Shown here: piece after piece, positions 23,336 through 34,200 of the stretch
How the letters are laid out: the number at the start of each line of letters is the position of its first letter
How positions within the stretch are numbered: position 1 is the stretch's first letter
Origin: Lonicera japonica
Taxonomy: Eukaryota; Streptophyta; Magnoliopsida; Dipsacales; Caprifoliaceae
Direction: 5' to 3'
Assembly (NCBI GenBank): GCA_021464415.1
Contig: CM038469.1
Coordinates: forward strand, 58,893,702 to 58,957,701
Length of the DNA: 64,000 bases
The notes under the pieces: generated by a model
The model's input: the letters and a program-made list of their open reading frames with translations, nothing else
What the model was told of the DNA's origin: nothing
Databases searched by the model: none
Position numbers and translations under genes: made by a program

Positions 23336-25632
23336 TGTAACACCATCGCTCTAATTACCGGGATAACACCTAGAATTAACACTTGGAGTGTTACTAACCC
23401 ATCTTATGATGACTAAAATGGGTTTATATATATATATAAATAATTCAAGCATTACACAACATGTGCCAATCAAACAGAGCATACAAGGTGATGGCTTTTT
23501 ATATACATGCATTCAAAATTCATACAAAACCAAGTTAAGCATTCTCGAAGCGATATGCAGTACTCTTGACTGATCGTGGCCTGTCAGGGAAATAATATTA
23601 TACAACAAAAATAGGTTCGTATAAGAGTTTTTATTTCGTTATTGATTCCGTCATTTTCTTGTCCTTATTGAACTCCCGGGTACCTGTATTATTTTAGAAA
23701 AATGGAGTGAGCTATTTGTCCAATAGGGGAAAACATGGGATATTACGTTTGAAAAACATATGTAACAACGGATAATAATTTATATTTCAACCATTAATTT
23801 AGTCAACTACCATGATTTCATAAAATAATGCATGCTTATGTAAATACATGTTACCTCCCTTATGTCAACCGTTATGCTATGTCACTAGAACATTTAAAAA
23901 GTCGAGACATAATATGATATGGGCTTGTCTGCCCGAGATCGTAACCGATTTTTGTCAAGAGATATTATAGCTGAACTGAATTATAATCATAACAATAATA
24001 ATGGGCTTCGCCGCCCGAAAGAATAATCTGCATATGATCAGAATATGGCATTTCCGTCTCCGGTGAATATCAACAAATAATAAACAACTAGACCATAGTC
24101 CAATAATACCACATATATAGAATATTGTCACAACAATTAGATTATTAGCGTATTGCCATTGTTTAGATTTTTGAACTTCTCATCGATGGTTTTAGAAAAC
24201 TGACGATTGCTGCCTTTTTGGAAGTTTAGGGATTTTCAACACAAGGGCACTAGGCCCTATTTATTTCTATACTGGCAAGCACTAACCACGTTTTTTCCTT
24301 TCACCGGCGGAAAAGCCACAGTGGATACAGATAATTGTGAACAACACCCCACCATATGATATATCTGAGAATAAATCCCACGTGAATGGCAGGTTTTCGA
24401 GAATAATAATCAACAAATTTCAAGAATCCCGATATGAGCATAGAAAGCTCGCAATCATTATAAACATAAGATATCAACATTTCAAGAAAAGGACAACTTG
24501 CCATATGCCATGTGATTACTCCAAGCCTGTCAATAATCGCCGAGAATGTCGATTTGACATAATAATAATGCATATCATACAATTCATGCTTCAAATGAAA
24601 CTAGAAACAACATATGCCATACAAACTCCCATTAAACATCATCCTTATCCTTTGGTGTATACAAAAATTATTTGTTAATTCATTGTCATCAACTATCATC
24701 TACACACCCGAAAGACATCCCATATAAATTAATTACTACGTGAGTATTGAGTTTATATGGCATATCTCGCTTCATTTCATGGAATCATAGTTCAATCATG
24801 CATAGTTCATGAATATCAAATAATACATTTTTCATATTAAACATACATATATAAAATCATTCATTTCTCATTAAATAAAATCATATTATCGAGTTTGAAC
24901 ACATTTAAACCTCTACCTCGACGATTCAAGCTCGAAAGAAATGAGAATAGTGATAATCGGAGCCCTGTTCGATGGAATCCCAAAATTCTTATGTCACCTC
25001 GATCTCCTCAACGTGTAAAATAATATTTCCTAAGGCTGAATCAAAATTTGAAATCCCAATATTAGCTTAAATTTAAAGAGTAGTTTATAATGGATAAAGA
25101 GCTCTCAAATATGGTGAAAGAAAAAGACAAAAATGATGAAATAATAGTCTATATCCCTTTTAAACCATTTCCACCGACGAGAAAAATGATGAAATAATAT
25201 GGGTCCACAACAGGTGCCTGTTGGGTTAAACCCTTTCCACCGAGGAGAAAAATGATAAAATAATATGGGTCCACAAAAAAGCTTGCTTATGTCCAACAGG
25301 CGCCTGTTGGACATAAATAGGCGCCTGTCCAATTACAAGAGGATTCTGCTTTGGTGCTACCTTTTAACAGGTGCCTGTTCCAGTACAACAAGCACATGTT
25401 GTGCATTGAATATGTATATTAAAATATGGTTCAATTATAACATATGATTTTGGAATCACTTCAAAAGGATGAAAATGAGTTTTTTGTGAATTTCGTAAAT
25501 TTGGTGGACGATATTAATTTCTATGCGGGAATATGGGATTTTTTTCATACGTTTCCATCATTTACAACACTTTCCCACACAAAGCAAGCAAAATATAACT
25601 AAATTACATTAATATAAACACCGGGTGTAACA
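23336..25632. mobile_element. 2.3-kb solo LTR, probably Ty3/gypsy, with perfect TSD
   Basis: Begins TGTAACACC and ends GGTGTAACA, and is bracketed by the exact pentamer ATAAT (23331-23335 and 25633-25637). TG...CA ends with a 5-bp duplication mark an LTR. A TGTAACACC start and a length over 2 kb fit large plant gypsy elements such as Tekay/Del, though no internal domain is present to prove the family. No coding region lies inside: the overlapping frames at 24301-24678 on both strands have no resemblance to known proteins. A single LTR with intact duplications implies LTR-LTR recombination that removed the body. Confidence 0.75.
25211..25377. repeat. array of CAGGYGCCTG palindromes with a 30-bp perfect palindrome
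   Basis: The palindromic core CAGGYGCCTG, or its near match AGGCGCCTGT, occurs four times: 25211-25220, 25297-25306, 25319-25328 and 25368-25377. The second copy sits in a perfect 30-bp palindrome at 25287-25316 (half-site TTATGTCCAACAGGC). It is preceded by two direct copies of GAGAAAAATGATRAAATAAT followed by ATGGGTCCACAA (25180-25276). All of it lies near the right end of the solo LTR. Confidence 0.85.
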
Positions 25633-25637
25633 ATAAT

Positions 25638-27085
25638 TTCCATTTAAACACCATAGACATGTAGACAACATAGAAATCATAATATAATATTCAAAATCAA
25701 AGCTAAATATATAAATCACAATACACTGGTTTAAACCCAAACCAAATATAAACACCACTAATATTTGATATACACTATTCTAAACCCAAATTAAAATGTA
25801 AACAACGCTAATCATTGATATACGATGTTCTATACTAATTAGTAAACAAATAGAATCGCCCAATTTTAATCATAAACCCAATTGAAAATAAAATAGACCT
25901 AAATTCAAGAGAGCAAGAGAGTTGAAACATTTACATCACGATGAGAGAGAGGAATGAGAGCAATGAGATGGAAGCATTGAAGATTGATTATTTGTTGAAT
26001 GACAGCTTTCTATTTTTTGTTTTTAAGATTATTGAATTTTTAATGATTTAAGAGGGGAAAGGAGAAAAAAATTTAGAGAGAGAGCAAGTGTGGAAGAATA
26101 ACCACGAGAGAGAGAGCGGAGGGAAAAAAATATGTTTTGTTCAAGTTACTAAAAGCAATGGTCATAGCCCTAAAAAATGAAAAATTACCAAAAGCACAAA
26201 CTAAAAACAAGTATAAAGTAAACCAACCTTTTCATTTTCTCTCTCCCACATGCTAGTACATGTGTTGTTTAAATTTATTTGGGTTTTAATTTTTGAATCA
26301 TTTTTTTAAATAGAGGCTAACAATTCGTATTAATTGGATTACTTTTTCGTTGTGAACAATATTCTATTGGGTTTTTATGCAGTGGCGTTATTTCGGTAGC
26401 CTTTACCAATACCAAAACTGAAATAAGAAATTTAATACAATTTTTTACCAATTTACCAATTGGTATTTGAAAATGAAAACCAACACCATACCGCTTGGTT
26501 TTTGATAAATTTTGATTTTCATTAATTTCAGTTTATGTAAATAGTATTATTAGTGTAAATGTTACTAAATATTTTTGGTTAATTTCGATTTTCAAGAGCT
26601 GCAATAATTTTATATTAGAATAGATTTTAGATCGCAATTTGTAAGAATTTAAGCAATACTTATTCGAATAAGTATAATTAAAAAATAAATGAGTGGTCAA
26701 GATCACTCAATAGTGTTAGTATAAAAAATACTTAAAAAAGCACTAATTTGAAAGTATTAATTCTTGATATTTGTGGTATTAGATATATTCGACCTTTTTT
26801 CTATATAATTATTTGATAATTTTAGTATTATGTATTTTCAATATTTTTGGAACTAGTGTTTTCGGTATTGATGATTAGTATATTTGACATATTATACTTT
26901 TCAGTATTTTCAATATGATAAATGAGTAATATCAAAATCAAACTAATATTTTTTTGATATTTTCAGTTTTTGGTATTTTAATATGTGATACTAACTTTTT
27001 TTTTTTTTATCTTTTATGTTTTTTGAATTAATTCAATCAATTTTAATAAAAACTATGGCGGGTGATACCCTAGTTTCATGTCTAA
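25638..27085. other. gene-free DNA with a short tandem repeat
   Basis: Near 25727-25840 two diverged copies of a roughly 62-bp unit (CTAAACCCAAA, then CTAAT, then TTGATATAC) lie side by side. Purine-rich GAGAGAG blocks occur at 25910-25960 and 26065-26120. Around 26390-26990 words like TTTCGGTATT and ACCAATACC recur, which suggests a decayed transposon I cannot define. No gene is seen. Confidence 0.5.
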
Positions 27086-27605
27086 GAACATCTCTAATAA
27101 TAATGTGTAAAATTGATGTGTAAAAATATGTGAACTAATAAATAATTGACATTTGGTTGGTAAAAAGTTGTTTTGCACATAAATTATACACATTCTCATT
27201 TTTGCTTCAATGGTTTATACTTGTAATCTTGTGTAAAATTTTAATGCACAAATTATATGAAAACACATAGAACATATAATATTCAACATTTTTTATAAAT
27301 ACTTTTTATTTATAATTAAATAATCAAAGTGGGTATTGATTTAAAAATTTTGATGAGTAGAATTCAGATATACAAGTTTTAACAAAATATATTTTTAATT
27401 TTTAATTATACTATTTTAAAAATTTTATAAAAAATTGGGAAGAAAAAATAATGAGGTGAATATATAAAATACAAACCTATTTTATATAAAAAATAATGTC
27501 ATATATTTTATACAACACCATTAAAACATTAAAAATTATACACAACATGTAACTTTTACGCAAATTACATGCGGCATAATTTATGCATACTTACCGGAGA
27601 TGCTC
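27086..27605. mobile_element. Tourist-like MITE upstream of IMP4
   Basis: Inverted ends GAACATCTCT and GAGCATCTCC (the right one read inward), bordered by TAA (27083-27085) and TAG (27606-27608), which fits a decayed TWA duplication of the PIF/Harbinger group. It shares the GRRCATCYAC-type end with 39361-39670 and 62045-62449. It ends about 270 bp before the IMP4 start codon. Confidence 0.6.
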
Positions 27606-27875
27606 TAGCACAAAGGACGGACCGGATCTACAAAGAGAAAAACCATCGGTTTAAAACACCGATTAGGTTCGACTATTCTCTTCAAAAATTAAAAACCTAG
27701 GTTTTAAAGGTCAGCCACTCTCTCTCACCCTATTTTTTCTTCATCCACTTCCTTCAAATTAGGTTAAACTGTTTATATATACATAAATATATATATATAT
27801 ATATATATAAAGTCTGCAAAAAAGAGAGAGAAGTAGGTAGTGTAGTAGAAATTTTAGGGTTTAATTTGTTCAGGT
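27606..27875 (+). promoter_or_regulatory. IMP4 promoter/5' UTR region
   Basis: The 270 bases before the IMP4 ATG hold TATA-rich sequence (27773-27808), a possible core promoter although largely a (TA)n repeat, and pyrimidine-rich stretches at 27718-27760. The transcription start cannot be fixed from sequence alone. Confidence 0.5.
27854..27862 (-). promoter_or_regulatory. telo-box upstream of IMP4 ATG
   Basis: TTAGGGTTT on +, which is AAACCCTAA on the minus strand, 14 bases before the start codon. Telo-boxes are common in promoters and leaders of plant ribosomal-protein and ribosome-biogenesis genes, in line with the IMP4 function. Confidence 0.6.
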
Positions 27876-28209
27876 ATGTTGAGAAGGAACATTAGGTTGA
27901 GAAGGGAGTACCTTTACAGGAAGAGTTTGGAGGGCAAAGAACGTCAGCTCTATGAGAAGAAGCGCAAAATTAGAGAGGCTTTGGAAGGTATTCTTATTGA
28001 TGATTTTGTATATATGTTTTTCAGGTTTTATGTTCAAGTACTTGATTGATTTTAATTTTAAATAATAAAGGTGTATCTATGTGTTAATTTGCTTTTGGTG
28101 GGTAGAGGGAAAACCAATACCAACTGAGCTGAAAAATGAAGAGGCTGCTCTCCGTCAAGAAATTGATCTCGAGGACCAACACACTGCTGGTATTCTTTCT
28201 TTCATTCAT

Positions 28210-28259
<50 letters not shown>

Positions 28260-31200
28260 ATCTCTCTATCTATCTATGGGTTCCTTTGTTTTTTTAGCAT
28301 CGAGTTGTTGAACACTGAATCTTAATGCTAAAGAGATGGCATTTTACAATTTTACCCTTTATTATTATTATTATGATGATGACATGTTCATAGCTAATAA
28401 GTGAAACGAATAGAGGTACCACTGGAATATAGTTTCATTAAATTAAACTAAGCGTTTAGCACCAAACTTGCCTCTTAAAGCCGAATGCTGAATGTTAATC
28501 TAACTTAGCATTAAGAGGTGATGCAACAAAAAAGATTTAGACCTTTTAATGCTAAATAGACTTTTGTTTAGCATAAGAGGTAAGAACAAACACCACCTAA
28601 ATCTATAGAATAAAGGGGAATGCTTTTTGAATCCTCAAAATGCACGGGGGATAAAAGATTGAATGGTTGAGATTGCAAGTTGTTTTTTAGGGTTGAGATA
28701 AAAAATGTTATTCTATGGGTTGATAGCGCATTTCGCAAAGGTTACGACTAGTTTATGTTATAAGCGGCAAGGGTTATTGAATTTTAAAAATGTATAAGCG
28801 ATAAAAGATTGTATGGTTGAGATTATAAGATGCTTTTTCAAGGATGGATATTGCCTTGGACACGGGTTATGACTAGTGTGTGTATATATCTTTGTTATAA
28901 GTTCATTTTCTTGAATAAAAAGGTAAGGCAAATTTTAGCAACCCCTATGCATCCCAGTTTCACTTTGTTAACAAGAGAAGCCCTTCAAGTATTCAATTTT
29001 AAAGGTAATCCTTTGGCTCTCTCTTTCTCTAAAAATTCATGAACGTTGAACTGATTTGGATAAGAATGTAGCAGTTTTTCGTTTGTGAATAAGTTAATGA
29101 ATTCAGAAAATTGTCTAAAACCTCTCAAAAACCCTCTGAAATGATTCATATCTGCCGAATGTTGAGAGATTTAGGCAAAATACGAGTTAGTGCAAAAGTT
29201 AAATTGTTGAATTTTTCTTGTTTTTGGTGTGTAAATTTATATGGTTTTCTGGGAACAAAGTGAAAATTTGTTCAGTGCTTCACCCTAATGTACTTCAAGT
29301 ATACTTGGGTTTCTTTTCGATGTTAATTTGGATGATTTGTTTGGTTTTGAGGAATGTGTAGGACAGTAATGGAATTTTTTTAATATGTTTGAAGTGTGAA
29401 TTTTAAGCATTTTGTTCTAGTACCATGAGGATAAATGCCCATGTGATACTATTTTGCTTTGTTGAGATCCTCTTTTAATTTTTAAAATTGGCAATGAACT
29501 AAAAATTTGATACTGCGGTTTTGAGGCAGCCACCAGTTAGGACCTTCCGTTCACCTTTGCAGGGGGTTTGTTCGTGGGGGTGTAATATTTGCATGCCCTC
29601 TTAGCTGAATACTCTTCTTGATACCTACAAAACATACTTTGTATCGACACTAATTAACAAATAAGCTCCTAAAAGATAGTTGTCAAACAAGTAATCATTC
29701 AGCATTGTTTATCCTATTCTAAAGATTATATAGTACTTCATTCCAAATTGCTAGTTCTTTATGATCTAAATAAGCTTGCAATATTGCTTTGAGGGGCCTG
29801 CACCAAAGCTACAGTATTATCTCACTCTCTTAAACCCTACTTTCTTATTATCACTTGAGCCACAAAGTTCTGTTACAAGTCATTTTCATTAAAACTTCTT
29901 TACTGTTGAATTTCTATTTTCTGTTTTGTTTGGCATTACAATTTCTATTTTTTGACTTTCATGTCTTCAATATAGTTCCGAAATCAACCATTGACGATGA
30001 GTACGCAAATGCAACAGAAAAAGATCCTAAAATTTTGCTAACCACATCCCGCAATCCAAGTGCTCCCCTTACACAGTTTGTGAAGGTTGGTCTAGCAGTG
30101 GTTCATTGCAGAACTTTGGTTATCTATTCTAGCCAGACTTTGTTTTTTATAAGGCTTTTTTTGACTTTGCTCCCTGTTCTTAATGTGAAATTCTACTTTC
30201 CCCCTGTTTTCATAATCATTAGAGTTTTGCCCCTTGCGTGCATGGTAATCTCAAAGAATTACGCAAAAATGGTGGGTACTCTCAAATTTTTTAAATCCTT
30301 TGACTTAACCGCGTGTTTTTATGTAATTCTTTGAGGTTCTCTCCACAGGCAGGGGTAAAGTTTAATGATTATGAAAACAAGGGGGTAAGTCTAATTCGCT
30401 TTAAGAACAGGGGGCAAAAGTAAATGAAGCCTCTTTTTTTTTTTTGCATTGGATTCATGCCTGCTTCTGTGTTGTGGGGAAATATTTATTGGAGTGAAAC
30501 ATTTTTCAGGAACTGAAGTTTGCCTTTCCTAATTCACAGCGAATGAATCGTGGTGGCCAGGTTCGTATTCGATAACTTGATTTTGTTCTGTTTGACTTTT
30601 TGGATGCACTTGCTGGGGCATGATTAAAATGTAATGCATGTAAACCTTTAACATTTTGAAGTTGTAGCTTTTTTGTGGTTCCTTGAAATTGTAATAACCT
30701 CAAGATGCCACAGTAAGAAGGTCTGAATCAAAAAATGAACCTACTCTCCTGTACTCCAACTGAATTTTCTGGGTGTTCTCCCCAAGACCCAAGCAACGCC
30801 TATTCTCTATAGTCTATAGTGATTCAAATGCAAGTATGCAACTGCAGATGCCTGCACACAAGAAGGCTTACCTAGGGTTTGATTTTGGAGCAGGCACAGT
30901 CCTCTTCCCCTTTTCCTTAAGAACATTCCCACCTGACTTTTGGTCAACATAGAGGCCCACATTTATATTACCCAATTTTCTCAGTAAATCAAACTCGAAT
31001 GACAACTAAGATCCTCAAAAAAATAAAAAGATTGTAGGCACTTCAAGACCTTGATACTTCATAGATAGATGTGTTTAGATAAATATAAACCATAAGACTG
31101 TAAAGGCATATTTGTTTTGCTGTTAAGAATCCTAAAACATATTATAAATTTTAGTAAAATTTGGTGAGCAGGGGATATCTATACTCACTCATTAGGATAT

Positions 31201-34200
31201 TTTTATAATTTCTGCCCAGTAGCATGAAATATTAGTAAAACCAACTTGTGAAGGTCAGATAAAACATGATTGTGCTAAAATATACTGCTAAAGCATGTTT
31301 TTGTTTCCATTTTCATGTTTAATACTGAATGTTTTGAGCAGATATTAAATTTTAAGCTGATCAATGTACCCAGCAATTAACATTGCGCAAGTTTGGCAAA
31401 ACAACATATATTCATTGAAAAAAAGTGGAAAATTAACTAGAAAGTTGGCCTAAATGTTCATTAAATGATTTTTTTAAATATATTTCTAATTTAATTTCCA
31501 TTGTTGCAGGTTATATCAGAAATTATTGAAACCTGCCGAGCCCATGATTTTACAGATGTTGTGTTAGTTCATGAGCACCGTGGTGTACCGGATGGTTTAA
31601 TTATAAGTCATCTACCGTATGGTCCAACCGCTTACTTTGGGTTACTCAATGTGGTACGTTTTCCTCTGGTGTCTGTTGGGTTACATCTTGTGACCATGTG
31701 ATTTGCATGTGATACCCTGACCTTTTAGACGAATACTTACTCTTATAGGTTACAAGACATGACATTAAGGACAAAAAAGCCATTGGAACAATGCCTGAAG
31801 CTTACCCACATTTGATTCTCAACAACTTCTCCACCAAGGTACAACTGTAGGCATGTCTTTATATCCATCTTGGTTGATTTTTTAATTTATACTCCGTCCG
31901 TCTCAAATTAAGAATCGCACTTTGACTTTGCACTGTTTATGGTTTCTTGGCACTCTCATCTCAATCATTCATGGGATTTAAAGTTTTCAAGGAATTTTAG
32001 TGATAGGGAGTGTGATGAACTTATTTCATTGTTGAACTCTATTGATAGTGTTCAACTCAACCGTAATTCTTCCGATAAGAGAGTATGGGTGGGACATTAT
32101 TCGGGTGAATTCTCTTGCAAATCCTTCTTTGAAATCCTTTTGCAATTTCCTCCGGTTCCTTCGTTTCCACAATTTAGTTTCATTTGGAAAAGTGATGTCC
32201 CTTCCAAAATCAAAGTCTTTGCATGGCTTGCCTCTTTGGGGAAAGTGAATACTTGTGACATGATCCAAGTGAGGAGGCCGTTCACGTACCTTTCTCCTTC
32301 ATGGTGCATTTTGTGTAAAAGGTCAATAGAAAATGTGGACCACATTCTGCTGCATTGCATGTTTGTTAATGATGTGTGTGTAAGGATTTTTGAAATGTTT
32401 GGAGTGGTGGGTGCTTTCCCGAAGAGTTGGGCTGAGTTTATAGTCATCAAGTGGACTTTCAAGCATAACAATAAGAAGTTGAAGGTAATATGGAGATTTG
32501 CAGTTCTGGCCTTAGCATGGTCGATTTGGATGGAACAAAATAAAATGACGTTTGAAGTTGGGTTTTTATTGAAACTGATTGCTACTAACTACTCAAAGAA
32601 TTTTACAAATTGGAGTAAAAAACAGTTGGATAAATTTTGTTTCAAATTCTGGTGTTACTTTCTGTAATCTTTATTGTTGGTTAAAGCGTATTTTCTGTTT
32701 CTTCTCTCTCCCATCTAATGTATAGAAACTCAACTTTAGAGCTTCTTGATGTTCAGATTACAGCCGTGATTTTAAACTACCCCCTCAGTCTCAAATTAAG
32801 AGTTCCACTTAAACTTTTGAATGAACAAAATTTTTAACCCAATCAATGGCTAAGCATAAAAAGTTATATAGTATCTCAAGATATGGTACTTTGCTTATAT
32901 CCCAAAAAGGAAAAGGGCTCTTGTTTTGGGATGTTCCAGAAAGGAAAGCGGGACTCTTAATTTGAGACGGAGGGAGTATCAATTATTCCATGCCTATATA
33001 TATTGTGGATCCTTCATTTATAGGTGTCTGTTTATATAATAACATTGTGGATCTGTCAATTTCTGTCAGCTTGGTGAAAGGACGGCAAACATTTTAAAGC
33101 ATCTCTTTCCAGTGCCAAAGCATGATACAAAACGTATCATCACTTTCGCTAATCAGTCTGACTATATTTCATTCAGGTTCGTTTTGTTCTTCTAAGTTTT
33201 CTTTTGAGGTGAGAGTTTATAATGATTGCGGCAGGTTTTATGCTGATGTATTTAATTAAATCACGTACCATTATGAGCTTTTATCTACCAAATTGAGAAG
33301 TTATTTTTTTTTTTGATCAGAAAAAAATTGAGTAGTTATTGTTACTACCTTTTTTAGTGTTGCTTGATTTCTGGTTTTCTCGGATATGATTAAATCTACT
33401 TAAATCTGTTCTTGGTCTATGCTAAGATTGTAACAAGTTTTGAAACAAAACCATTCAGTTTTTTTTAAGTCCTTTTTTTTGTTTGATGAGCCCAGGAGGT
33501 GGTGGGTGGCAAATGCCTAGACCCTAAGATCTATGTTTCAACTATATCTTATACGAACACTAAAACTTTTACATCTAATATTAGGTAAGGTAGTTGCTAA
33601 AAGCACTGCAGATATTACTCCTCAACACCACATGCATAAAGTGATTGTACATTATATCTAAATTTAAGTGGATGTGGTGGTGAAGATTGATTTTTGTGGT
33701 GCATTTGGGCATTTGGCAACCACCTTTGGTAAGCTTTCCTTGTCCAATCTGTGAATTCCTCTTAGCCGATGAGGTATTTGATCCCTGCCTCCAACTATCT
33801 TTGCTTAGCACAGCCCATATTGGCTAGGAAATTAGCTCCTTTGTTGTTTCTCTATAAGTATGTGTCAGAGTACAATTCATTTACAAATAAGCTGATGTAT
33901 TTGTCGAACCTCATAAGCAATAGGCCAAGGAACAGTAATCCATTTGCAAAGAATCTGAGTGAGAATGAGAGAAAGAGATCCTGAGCTCTCTAAGGAGTAG
34001 TTCATTGTGGTTTATTGTGATGGAATTCTCATATCAAATTGAAACCAAGAAAAACAGGATTCCACTCTCTGTTCACCCAACTTTGTTGAATCCATAAATT
34101 CACACAACAACTATGATGTGTCGGTTGTGTTTGATTATGTGTAAATACTGCAGGACGTATTGGTTTGTAAGAAAAATGTGTTTGGTTGGGTAAATGAAAA

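Noticed and set aside
24301..24678. Overlapping ORFs on both strands (97 and 113 residues)
   Set aside because: Both lie inside the solo LTR and resemble nothing; overlapping open frames on both strands are typical of non-coding sequence.
28081..28311. 76-residue ORF with a long Ser-Leu repeat
   Set aside because: IMP4 exon 2 read into the (CT)n microsatellite of intron 2.
29855..30334. 159-residue + strand ORF
   Set aside because: It is IMP4 exon 3 (29976-30085) read through into the flanking introns; splice sites and phase support the short exon instead.
31501..31701. 66-residue + strand ORF
   Set aside because: IMP4 exon 5 with intron read-through at both ends.
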